Source: Ornithinibacillus caprae (lineage in GTDB: Bacteria > Bacillota > Bacilli > Bacillales > Amphibacillaceae). From it: a stretch of DNA of 64,000 nucleotides. The stretch lies in contig NZ_WOCA01000002.1 of NCBI RefSeq assembly GCF_009728145.1, positions 62,001 to 126,000 on the forward strand. The letters run 5' to 3'. A program made the position numbers and the translations under genes. Positions 17,224-25,496 of the stretch are shown piece by piece. How positions within the stretch are numbered: position 1 is the first letter of the stretch; each line of letters starts with the position of its first letter. The notes under the pieces are model-generated. The model made no database searches, was not told the origin of the DNA, and saw nothing but the letters and a program-made list of their open reading frames with translations.

Positions 17224-18783
17224 TTGAAAAAGGATATCGCAATTATTGGCGGGGGAATTGGTGGCTGTTTAGCAGCTCTTACTGCTGCAAAGCTAGGAAA
17301 CTATGTTGTTTTAACGGAGGAAACCGATTGGATAGGTGGACAGTTAACGACTCAGGCAGTGCCACCAGATGAGCATCCGTGGATTGAACAATTTGGCTGT
17401 ACCCAAACGTACCGACAGTTTCGTAATGAGGTAAGGGATTATTACAGACGAAATTATCCACTCAACGAAGAGGCATTAAACAATGAATTACTTAATCCAG
17501 GGAATGCTTGGGTAAGTCGAATTGCACATGAACCAAGAGTGGCCTTGAAAATATTGTATGATTTTTTACAGCCTTACCTTTCTAATGGAAGGATTGAAAT
17601 TCTATTAAATCATAAGGCGGTTCGAGCAGATGTGGTAGAAGAATCAGTAGCAAAAGTATATGTTTCGAATCTGAAGACAGGTGATGAAATTGAGATCGAG
17701 GCGGCGTATTTCTTGGATGCAACTGAATTAGGTGATTTATTGCCTTTAGCACATGTGGAATATGTAGTTGGTGCAGAAGCTAGTGAACAGACAGGAGAGC
17801 CAAATGCGTTGGCAGAGGCATACCCACAAGATGTACAGTCGATTACCAATGTGTTTGCCTTAGACTATATTCCCGGTGGTGATTACACGATTGCTAAGCC
17901 AGACATGTATGATTTTTGGCGTAATTATCAAGCATCATTTTTAGATCATATGCAGCTAAGTGAGTATATTCCGCAAGCACATACGGGAGAGTCGAAAAAA
18001 ATGCCGTTTTTCTCGACTGATCAGTCTCTTGGAATGTGGGAATACAGGCGGATTATTGACAAAAGGCAATTTGCAGATGGGTTTTATGATGGAGATATTT
18101 CCTTGATTAATTGGCCGCAAAATGATTATTGGTTAGGATCGATCATTGATGTGAGTGAGGCAGAAAAGAAAAAGCATCTAGAAGAAGCACGTCAGTTAAG
18201 CTTGTCTACGCTTTACTGGCTCCAAAGTGAAGCGCCAAGGCCAGATGGAGGTAAAGGATACCCGGGGTTTCGTTTGCGACCAGATGTCGTGGGAACTAAG
18301 GACGGTCTTGCCATGCATCCGTATATTCGAGAGTCGAGGAGAATTAAGGCAATGCATACGGTAACCGAGAATGATATCAATGCAGATCTTCGCGGGGAGC
18401 AAGGTGTTTGTAAATTGGAGGATTCAGTAGGAATTGGGGCTTATCGAATTGATCTACACCCAACGACCGTAAAAAATCGCTTGTTTTATGCGAAGAGCTA
18501 TCCATTTGAAATACCCTTAGGAAGTTTAATTCCTATAAAAGTGAAAAATGTATTGCCTGCTTGTAAAAATATTGGAACAACCCAGCTGACGAATGGATGT
18601 TTTCGAGTGCATCCAGTGGAATGGAATATTGGGGAATCTGCAGGGGCATTAGCATCCTTTGCAATAAGCAATAACGTTAAGCCTGCTGCTGTTCATGCAG
18701 ACAGGCAATTAACCAAAGCATTTCAACACACACTAACCAACATAGGCATCCAGCTCCACTGGCCAGAAATCAAAGCATTTTAA
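17224..18783 (+). CDS. FAD-dependent oxidoreductase (FAD_oxidored family)
   Basis: A 519-residue flavoprotein. The dinucleotide-binding motif GGGIGG is at residues 9-14, followed by an acidic beta-2 end (TEETDWIGGQ), and a late NIGESAGALASF segment closes the FAD fold. TTG 17224 is supported by GGGAGGTG 5 nt upstream. Members of this family occur in polysaccharide-use loci and are thought to oxidise sugars or related alcohols with FAD. It has no signal peptide. It is the fourth and last gene of the operon starting at 13515. Confidence 0.83.
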   Translation: MKKDIAIIGGGIGGCLAALTAAKLGNYVVLTEETDWIGGQLTTQAVPPDEHPWIEQFGCTQTYRQFRNEVRDYYRRNYPLNEEALNNELLNPGNAWVSRIAHEPRVALKILYDFLQPYLSNGRIEILLNHKAVRADVVEESVAKVYVSNLKTGDEIEIEAAYFLDATELGDLLPLAHVEYVVGAEASEQTGEPNALAEAYPQDVQSITNVFALDYIPGGDYTIAKPDMYDFWRNYQASFLDHMQLSEYIPQAHTGESKKMPFFSTDQSLGMWEYRRIIDKRQFADGFYDGDISLINWPQNDYWLGSIIDVSEAEKKKHLEEARQLSLSTLYWLQSEAPRPDGGKGYPGFRLRPDVVGTKDGLAMHPYIRESRRIKAMHTVTENDINADLRGEQGVCKLEDSVGIGAYRIDLHPTTVKNRLFYAKSYPFEIPLGSLIPIKVKNVLPACKNIGTTQLTNGCFRVHPVEWNIGESAGALASFAISNNVKPAAVHADRQLTKAFQHTLTNIGIQLHWPEIKAF

Positions 18784-18807
18784 CAGGAATACCCTCGGAT
18801 TTCGAGC

Positions 18808-18825
18808 GGTGCCTGTCACTTGTCG
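18808..18825 (-). repeat. dispersed 18-bp element, copy 2 (inverse orientation)
   Basis: This is the reverse complement of the 18-mer at 7136-7153, with related TGTCGAA(T) flanks. It lies in the gap between the FAD oxidoreductase stop and the next promoter. Confidence 0.6.
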
Positions 18826-18890
18826 GGTTTTGTCGAATGGGAGGGGCTTGGTTTAATTTTTACAATATTAATATATTTTGAAAAATATAA

Positions 18891-18974
18891 TTGACAAAAT
18901 ATTTCTTCTAGGTCTATAATTGTGGTGGAGATATTCTTCAAAACATAAATCCAAAAAGGAAGTGAATCTCCACC
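18891..18974 (+). promoter_or_regulatory. promoter, operator-like site and leader hairpin of the importer operon
   Basis: TTGACA (18891-18896), an 18-nt spacer and TATAAT (18915-18920) form a near-consensus promoter. The 13-mer GGAGATATTCTTC (18927-18939) matches 12 of 13 bases of the inverse of the site at 13452-13464 and sits six nt after the -10. The same sequence is the left arm of a leader stem whose right arm is GAATCTCCACC (18964-18974), so both DNA-level and RNA-level control are possible. Confidence 0.78.
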
Positions 18975-19005
18975 ATAAAATGATTAGTAATTGGAGGGGA
19001 AAAGG

Positions 19006-20316
19006 TTGGAAAAGGTAAAGGGTAAGTTATTATTCATAAGTCTCTTAGGTATTATGTTATTTCTATTTGCTGCTTGCTCGAATGATAGTGGTTCCGAGTC
19101 TGATGGAGATCAGGGCAGTGGCAATGACAATGAGGGTACAGATAGTGGCGAGTTAGCTGGTGAAGTAGAATTCATGACGATTTCATTACTACCAGCATTT
19201 GAAGATTACTTAAATAATTTAAAGGATGAGTTTGAAAGTATGCATCCAGATGTAACCGTTACCATTAATGATGTACCTTACGATCAAGTGGAGCAAATCA
19301 TCCTTACATCTGCATCAAGTGGAGATTTACCTGATGTAATGAACTTAAATACAGAATTTGTTAAGAAAATCGGTGCGATGGGTGCACTAGTAAACATGGA
19401 TGAAGCAGCTGCTGATGTTAAGGATACATTCTTTGAAGGGTTATGGAACACTGGGGGCGTAAACGGAACGGTATACGCATTACCATGGTACACCACTACA
19501 AGTGGTTTAATTTATAACCCAGATATTCTAGCTGAAGCAGGTTTTGATGCACCACCAACAACGTTTGAAGAGGCATGGGAAATGTCAAAAGTAATTTATG
19601 AAGAAACTGGTGCATATGGGGAAGTTATTCAAGGTGAAATGCATCTATTATTCCCGAAAAATGGTATTCCGATCTTGAACGAAGATAATACTGCTGCAGC
19701 ATTTAATACCCCTGAAGCAGTTGAATTATGGACGAACCTAAAAGAATACTATGACCAAGGTTTATATGAACTAGATGTTATGTTAAATCAGGTTTCCATG
19801 GCAGAATTATATGCTACAGAAAAAGTAGCTTGGTGGGCAACAGGTCCACAATTATTCCGTCAAGTAAATGATTTATCACCAGAAGTGTACGAAAAATCAC
19901 TAGGTGGTGCTGCATTAGAAGGAACAGCTGGTAAACAACATGCGAACCCAATGAACATAGCAGTTTCTGCAAATAGTGAGTCATTAGATGCAGCAGTTGA
20001 ATTTGCTAAATTCGTAACGAATGCAGAAAATCAATTAGAATTCGGTAAAGAAGCAGCTGTATTACCTCCAGTGGAAGAGGCTGCAAATGACGAATTCTTT
20101 GCTCAAGGTGAAGATTCTGAGGATGCTACAGAACGTGGACGTTACTATGCTGCACAATCTTTAGCAACTGCTGAAAATATGAGTCCACAAGTAGAAAACG
20201 TATCACAAGTCATTGAAGCAATTCAAGAAGCATTCCAGCAAGTGATCCTAAATGACGTTGATCCAGCGGATGCATTATCCCAAGCAGAACAAGAAGTTAA
20301 CAGTGTATTAGAATAG
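19006..20316 (+). CDS. ABC transporter sugar-binding lipoprotein
   Basis: A 436-residue family 1 extracellular solute-binding protein. The signal peptide ends in the lipobox FAAC, with lipidated C24, followed by a Ser/Asp/Gly-rich linker to about residue 50. The C-terminus closes with a DPADALSQAEQEVNSVLE-type helix. TTG 19006 has GGAGGGG 6 nt upstream; the in-frame TTG at 18991 overlaps that box. It captures the sugar or oligosaccharide for the two permeases downstream. The substrate is inferred to be an amino-sugar-containing glycan fragment because NanE follows. Confidence 0.88.
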   Translation: MEKVKGKLLFISLLGIMLFLFAACSNDSGSESDGDQGSGNDNEGTDSGELAGEVEFMTISLLPAFEDYLNNLKDEFESMHPDVTVTINDVPYDQVEQIILTSASSGDLPDVMNLNTEFVKKIGAMGALVNMDEAAADVKDTFFEGLWNTGGVNGTVYALPWYTTTSGLIYNPDILAEAGFDAPPTTFEEAWEMSKVIYEETGAYGEVIQGEMHLLFPKNGIPILNEDNTAAAFNTPEAVELWTNLKEYYDQGLYELDVMLNQVSMAELYATEKVAWWATGPQLFRQVNDLSPEVYEKSLGGAALEGTAGKQHANPMNIAVSANSESLDAAVEFAKFVTNAENQLEFGKEAAVLPPVEEAANDEFFAQGEDSEDATERGRYYAAQSLATAENMSPQVENVSQVIEAIQEAFQQVILNDVDPADALSQAEQEVNSVLE

Positions 20317-20323
20317 TTGATGT

Positions 20324-20392
20324 TAAGGGCCAGTCCCCCTACGATGTTCAAGCATCACCTCCATTCCATGGTAGTAGAGGGGGTGGCCCTTA
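20324..20392 (+). promoter_or_regulatory. intercistronic stem-loop between binding protein and permeases
   Basis: A long GC-rich hairpin pairs taagggcca (20324-20332) with tggccctta (20384-20392), continuing with ccccct/aggggg. No U-run follows, so it is better read as an mRNA-stabilising or partial-termination element. Such elements raise binding-protein expression above that of the permeases, as is known for mal-type operons. Confidence 0.65.
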
Positions 20393-20508
20393 TTTGCAAG
20401 AAGAAAAAGTAACATTTCCCAATTCTGCATCCCTAAAATGAAAATAACCTGGCTAAGCCTAGGGCTAGTTACTAACTGATAAGTTCTTCTCTTAAAGGAG
20501 GTAAGAAT

Positions 20509-21363
20509 ATGTATAAGGCGAGGCATGCGTGGGGGTTTCTTGCCATCCCTCTACTATTGTTACTATTATTCACATTTATCCCTAGTATTGCAGCGTTTGT
20601 ACTAAGTTTTACAAACTACAATGTATTTACACCAATAGAATTTTTAGGTTTAGAGAATTACCTAAAAGCATTTCAGGATAGCGACTTTAAGAAGGCTATG
20701 TTCAACACCATCTATTACTGGTTGTTAGTTACCCCAGCACTAGTTGTTCTTCCGATTTTAGTTGCTATCCTAGTTAATCAGAAATTAAGAGGGATCAAAG
20801 TATTTCGTTTAATTTACTATTTCCCTGTATTAGTATCTGTTGTTATAACGGCTATCTTATGGAAATGGATGTTTGCCAAAGAAGGAATTGTAAATTACTT
20901 TCTAAGTTGGTTTGGAATCGAACCTACTGGCTGGTTAATGGATACATCTACCGTTATGATCGCATTAGCATTCGTTACCATTTGGCAAGGTTTTGGTTAT
21001 TATATGTTATTTTATTTGGCTGCCTTGCAAGGTGTACCAAAGGACTTGTATGAAGCTAGTGAGTTAGATGGTGCGAACTTTTGGAAAAAACATCTTTATG
21101 TAACAGTCCCAATGATCAAACCAATGATATTTTTTGTTGCGGTTATTTCCACAATGGGAGCATTCAAGGAATTCACCTTAATGTTAACGATGACAGATGG
21201 TGGACCATTAAAAGCATCCACGACGGTGGTATTGTTAGTGTTTAAGGAAGCATTTACGAACTTAGATATGGGATATGCAAGTGCAATCTCCTTCATCCTA
21301 TTCGTAATCATCCTTATTATTACGTTAATAAATCAAAAATTGCTAGATAACCCCAATACATAA
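20509..21363 (+). CDS. ABC sugar transporter permease 1
   Basis: A 284-residue CUT1-type permease with six membrane segments. The EAA loop near residues 183-206 reads YEASELDGANFWKKH...PMIKP. ATG 20509 has AAAGGAGG upstream. It partners with the permease that begins 14 nt after its stop. No ATPase gene is in this operon, so a shared MsmX-like ATPase is implied. Confidence 0.88.
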   Translation: MYKARHAWGFLAIPLLLLLLFTFIPSIAAFVLSFTNYNVFTPIEFLGLENYLKAFQDSDFKKAMFNTIYYWLLVTPALVVLPILVAILVNQKLRGIKVFRLIYYFPVLVSVVITAILWKWMFAKEGIVNYFLSWFGIEPTGWLMDTSTVMIALAFVTIWQGFGYYMLFYLAALQGVPKDLYEASELDGANFWKKHLYVTVPMIKPMIFFVAVISTMGAFKEFTLMLTMTDGGPLKASTTVVLLVFKEAFTNLDMGYASAISFILFVIILIITLINQKLLDNPNT

Positions 21364-21377
21364 AGGAGGGGAATACG

Positions 21378-22247
21378 TTGTCTAAATCCGTAGCGGCAAA
21401 TCCATCTAAACAAGGATTTAATCGTAAAAAACTAATCAGTAAATTCATTTCCTATTTCTTTTTACTTCTATTAACGTGTATTACGATTGTTCCATTTATT
21501 TGGACAGTCTCGATCTCGTTAAAAGGACAAAATGACGTTATCTTTTCGATACCGCCACAATTCATTCCAAATACATTTACATTAGAGAACTTTATAACGG
21601 TGTGGAATACGTTACCGATTCCTAGATATCTACTTAACACCGTATTTCTTACCTTTTTTGGAGTGGTATTACCGTTAATATTCTGTTCCTTTGCTGCTTA
21701 TCCGTTAGCGAGAATGAAATTTAAAGGAATGAATTTAATTTTTATCTTAATTATTGCAACGATGATGATCCCAAATGAGGTAACGATGATTCCGGTGTAT
21801 CTTGTTATTGATAAGTTAGGTTTAATGGGAACCTATACAGGTATTATTATCACCGGAGCGATTACACCATTAGGGATATTCTTAATGAGGCAAGGATTTA
21901 AGGAAATTCCTAGGGAAATAGAAGAATCAGCCGTTATTGATGGAGCAAATGTATGGCAGATTTTTTGGAAGCTGATGTTTCCAATGGTAAAACCAATGCT
22001 AGGAGTGCTTGCGATTTTATGTTTTATTTCATCCTGGAATAACTTCCTATGGCCATTACTAATCCTAGATGATCCTAATAAATATCCTATTACATTAGGA
22101 CTCTATCAATTGCAAGGCGCGTTTTCAGCGAATACCAGATTAATAGCTGCTGGAGCATTGATTGCATTAATCCCTGTCATTGTTGTGTTCATTGCATTCC
22201 AGCGTTACTTTATTGAAGCTGCATATTCAAGTTCTGTGAAAGGTTAA
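21378..22247 (+). CDS. ABC sugar transporter permease 2
   Basis: A 289-residue MalG/UgpE-type permease with six membrane helices and an EAA loop at about residues 176-198 (EESAVIDGANVW...PMVKP). The TTG start is preceded by GGAGGGG with 8-nt spacing. It is the second half of the importer channel. Confidence 0.88.
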   Translation: MSKSVAANPSKQGFNRKKLISKFISYFFLLLLTCITIVPFIWTVSISLKGQNDVIFSIPPQFIPNTFTLENFITVWNTLPIPRYLLNTVFLTFFGVVLPLIFCSFAAYPLARMKFKGMNLIFILIIATMMIPNEVTMIPVYLVIDKLGLMGTYTGIIITGAITPLGIFLMRQGFKEIPREIEESAVIDGANVWQIFWKLMFPMVKPMLGVLAILCFISSWNNFLWPLLILDDPNKYPITLGLYQLQGAFSANTRLIAAGALIALIPVIVVFIAFQRYFIEAAYSSSVKG

Positions 22248-22268
22248 ATGGAGAAGGTTGTGAGATGA

Positions 22269-22895
22269 ATGAATCTAGTAACGACTATATTTGAGGCTTT
22301 TGAATGGTTCATGCGCTTGGTTAAATTAAATGTAATCTTGTTGTTGGCTAGTATAAGTGGTCTTGTTTTATTTAGTTTGTTTCCTGCTGTTGCAGCTTCA
22401 TTTGCAGTAGCAGATCAATGGACTAAAGGAAATACGGATATATCCGTTTGGAAGGAATTCTGGAAAAACTTTAAGGCTTATTATGTCCGATCACAGATAG
22501 TAGGGTATCTGATTGGTAGTTTCGTTCTAATTATTTCTGTTGACTTAAAATTTTTTAATCAAGTAGATGTGTTCATGATTAAAATTCCAGTCATGACCGT
22601 TTTAGTTATATTACTTATCGGGATAGCAATTACAATTCTTTATATCTATCCAACAATGTTATCCTTCGATCTTACAGTTAAAAAATTGTTTAAAACATCT
22701 TTTTTCACAGGACTGTCTTACATTCATTGGAGCCTCTTTAACTTATTAGGAATTGTTGGAATGTTACTTGTATCCTATAGGTTTCCAGGTGTGCTATTCT
22801 TTTTAACTGGAAGTGGAATCATCCTATGGATGGCATGTATGAATCATATTGTACGAATGAAGTTAGATCGAAGGTATGAAGAATTGACTTCTTGA
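22269..22895 (+). CDS. YesL/DUF624-family membrane protein
   Basis: A 208-residue integral membrane protein with about five hydrophobic segments. It matches the YesL type by its N-terminal EWFMRLVKLN...LLASISGLVLFSLFPA pattern. DUF624 proteins sit beside CUT1 sugar importers in many Bacillota, where they are presumed to assist or regulate the transporter. The biochemical role is unknown. Confidence 0.8.
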   Translation: MNLVTTIFEAFEWFMRLVKLNVILLLASISGLVLFSLFPAVAASFAVADQWTKGNTDISVWKEFWKNFKAYYVRSQIVGYLIGSFVLIISVDLKFFNQVDVFMIKIPVMTVLVILLIGIAITILYIYPTMLSFDLTVKKLFKTSFFTGLSYIHWSLFNLLGIVGMLLVSYRFPGVLFFLTGSGIILWMACMNHIVRMKLDRRYEELTS

Positions 22896-22933
22896 GATAG
22901 AACAATAGAAAATTACAAACTGTGGTGAAGTAT

Positions 22934-23620
22934 ATGGAGAAAACTAAAATTTTAAAGCAAATAAAGGGGAAGCTAATCGTTTCCTGTCAAGCACTCGAGA
23001 ATGAACCATTACATGGATCCGATATCATGGCTAAAATGGCGTTGGCTGCTGACATTGGTGGAGCAGTTGCAATTCGAGCAAACGGGAGTGATGATATTGC
23101 TGCCATTAAACAGGTGACTAAGCTTCCTATTATTGGACTCGTAAAGCGGATTTATTCAGGTAGTGATGTGTATATAACACCAACTAAAAAGGAAGTAGAT
23201 GAGCTCCTCCAAGTTGGAGTGGACATGATTGCAATTGATGCCACTGTGCGAGACAGACCAAATGAGGAATCTCTTCCGGATTTGATTCAGTATATGAAAG
23301 CGCATGACCAACTCATCTTAGCAGATATTTCTACGGTTGAAGAAGGGATCCATGCAATAGATCTTGGTGCTGATTTTGTTTCAACGACTTTATCAGGATA
23401 TACAGAATACACCAAAAGAGAGCAGTCAGGACCCGATATAGAATTAGTGGAAAAGCTAGTACATGCAACGGATGCTCCTGTATTTGCAGAAGGACGTATT
23501 GAGAGTCCAACGGTAGCAAAACAAATGATTCAAAAAGGTGCACATACGGTCGTAGTTGGATCGGCAATAACGAGACCACAGTGTATTACCAAATCCTTTG
23601 TGGATGGGCTTAGTGATTAA
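22934..23620 (+). CDS. nanE: N-acetylmannosamine-6-phosphate 2-epimerase
   Basis: A 228-residue TIM-barrel epimerase with NanE signatures GKLIVSCQALENEPLH near the N-terminus, IGLVKRIYSGSDVYITPT, and ADISTVEEG...GADFVSTTLSGYT. It converts ManNAc-6-phosphate to GlcNAc-6-phosphate, the entry step into amino-sugar catabolism. ATG 22934 gives the N-terminus usual for the family; in-frame GTG codons at 22922 and 22925 are less likely. Sialic-acid lyase (nanA) and the nagA/nagB genes are not in the window. The ManNAc-6-P may come from the ROK kinase rather than from sialic acid. Confidence 0.9.
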   Translation: MEKTKILKQIKGKLIVSCQALENEPLHGSDIMAKMALAADIGGAVAIRANGSDDIAAIKQVTKLPIIGLVKRIYSGSDVYITPTKKEVDELLQVGVDMIAIDATVRDRPNEESLPDLIQYMKAHDQLILADISTVEEGIHAIDLGADFVSTTLSGYTEYTKREQSGPDIELVEKLVHATDAPVFAEGRIESPTVAKQMIQKGAHTVVVGSAITRPQCITKSFVDGLSD

Positions 23621-23716
23621 ATTGTTTAGTACTCCAATACGATATGGGAGGAGGGTAGGGAGTAATTTTTCTGGAGTAGATATATATCAATATAGATTAA
23701 GGAAGTGGTGTAATAA

Positions 23717-25390
23717 ATGAAGAAGAAAAAGATGATGAAGTTTTTTTCAGCAATGATTGTCACCATGGTAGTCCTTTTTACATCTATACCTATTCACGCA
23801 GATAATGGCTCTCCAAAAGATTTAGTAGAAAATATAGTAAAAAACAAAAATATGAAAGCAAGAATTCTGTGGTATGATCTTAGCGCAAATCTAGATAGCC
23901 TAGATACACCGGAAAAAGTAGCTGACATTGTTGCTAAAACAGCACAAGCAAATATTAATACGATCGTACTTGATGTGAAGAATCGGAGCGGTTTTGTACC
24001 ATATCCGAGTGAATATTCCCCGCATTTGAGTGAATCACAAAATCCTAACTATAATTGGTATCCGGAAGATTATGATTTGATTGAAACAGTTTTAGAGGAA
24101 GCAAAAAAGTATGATATTGAGGTTCATTTAAATATAAATGTATTCTCGGCAGGAGACATTGTTTATAATGAAGGTCCAGCAATTGATAATCCAGATTGGC
24201 AAACAATTGTTTATGATGTCAATCGAATTGTTACAGAGGAAAATGGGAATACGTACCCAATCCACGGCTTCGATCAATCTAGGGGCACGAATCAATTAAT
24301 CATCTACACACCAGAAAATAATGACGTTGCTCCTGTTAATCGTTGGGGCATCGATGTAGTGGTTGAGAATGATACAGTTGTCGACATTATTGACCAAGCA
24401 ATTACCGGTGCCGAAGAAGTGCCTGTTCCGGAGAATGGTTACGTCGTGTCTGGCCATGGGGAAGCAAGACAATGGATATTAGATAATGTGGAGGTAGGAG
24501 AACAACTTGATATTGCAAGTGTGGATACCCAGCTGAAGCCAGTATCCGAAACAACAGGACCAGCAGCATTTATGAATCCGATTAACCCAGACGTTAGAGA
24601 TTACACGTGGAATGTCATTGAAGAGTTAGTAGAGAACTATGATATTGATGGAATAACGCTTGATCGTGCAAGATACAATAACATCTATACGGACTTCAGT
24701 GATTTGAGTCGAGAGAAATTTGAAGAATCGATTGGGCAAGAAATCGTGAACTGGCCAGAAGATATTTTTACAGTCGAATTTGAAGGCGATGAGAAAGTTA
24801 TTCAACCTGGGCCATACTATCAAGAGTGGATTAAATGGCGTGCACAAAACATCCATGATTATTTTGAAGCAACCAAGAACTTTTTACGTGATTTAGATTC
24901 TGATGTACTATTTAACACGTATGTCGGTTCGTGGCACCCACTTTACTATAGTGAAGGTGTTAACTGGGGGAGTAAAGATTATCACCCAGAATACGATTGG
25001 GCAGCAGAGAATTACAATGAAACAGGGTACGCAAACCACCTTGACTTCCTCATGACAGGTCTATACTATGGCGATGTTACCATCGATGAACTAGAAGGAA
25101 GATTACCTTATTGGTATAGTGTAGAAGGTGCTGCAGATTTAAGTATGGAAGCAACCCAGTATGATACCTTCGTATATGGAAGTCTGTATTTAATTCAATA
25201 CCAGGATCGACCGGAAGATTTCAAACGGGCTATTGAAATGATTGAAGAAAAAATGCATGGTATTATGCTGTTTGATCTAGTATATATCGAAATGTATGAT
25301 TGGTGGCCATTATTAGAGGAAGTATTTGATAAAGAAACGACCATACCACATTCCGTACCAGGATTTTTACAAAAACTAAGATCCTATTAA
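23717..25390 (+). CDS. secreted GHL10-like glycoside hydrolase-type protein with insertion domain
   Basis: A 557-residue exported protein: residues 1-28 form a signal peptide ending near IHA, with no lipobox. The barrel contains DGITLDRARYNN (about 311-322) and TYVGSWHPLYYSEGVNWGS. Residues about 171-280 are an insertion absent from the cytoplasmic paralogue. Its EVPVPENGYVVSGHGEA and following VGEQLDI resemble a segment shared with phosphodiester-glycosidase (NAGPA/DUF2233) proteins. It would act outside the cell on the polymer whose fragments are imported. The catalytic activity is not established. Confidence 0.75.
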   Translation: MKKKKMMKFFSAMIVTMVVLFTSIPIHADNGSPKDLVENIVKNKNMKARILWYDLSANLDSLDTPEKVADIVAKTAQANINTIVLDVKNRSGFVPYPSEYSPHLSESQNPNYNWYPEDYDLIETVLEEAKKYDIEVHLNINVFSAGDIVYNEGPAIDNPDWQTIVYDVNRIVTEENGNTYPIHGFDQSRGTNQLIIYTPENNDVAPVNRWGIDVVVENDTVVDIIDQAITGAEEVPVPENGYVVSGHGEARQWILDNVEVGEQLDIASVDTQLKPVSETTGPAAFMNPINPDVRDYTWNVIEELVENYDIDGITLDRARYNNIYTDFSDLSREKFEESIGQEIVNWPEDIFTVEFEGDEKVIQPGPYYQEWIKWRAQNIHDYFEATKNFLRDLDSDVLFNTYVGSWHPLYYSEGVNWGSKDYHPEYDWAAENYNETGYANHLDFLMTGLYYGDVTIDELEGRLPYWYSVEGAADLSMEATQYDTFVYGSLYLIQYQDRPEDFKRAIEMIEEKMHGIMLFDLVYIEMYDWWPLLEEVFDKETTIPHSVPGFLQKLRSY

Positions 25391-25395
25391 ATAAG

Positions 25396-25422
25396 AGAAG
25401 GCGAACCTTTTTCGCCTTCTTA
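25396..25422 (+). terminator. hairpin after the secreted GHL10 gene
   Basis: A perfect 10-bp stem (agaaggcgaa at 25396-25405, ttcgccttct at 25411-25420) has a 5-nt loop, but few T residues follow. It is a likely terminator or attenuator ahead of the regulator gene. Confidence 0.7.
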
Positions 25423-25496
25423 CCACTTTACATTGGTACCCCTCGTAAAAAAACTTGTACGATATAGGAAGAATAATTATAGAAAAGGCGGTAAAC

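Noticed and set aside
22934-23620. Evidence for a full sialic acid pathway
   Set aside because: NanE alone is present. There is no nanA lyase, sialidase or sialic-acid-type transporter, so ManNAc from another source is at least as likely.
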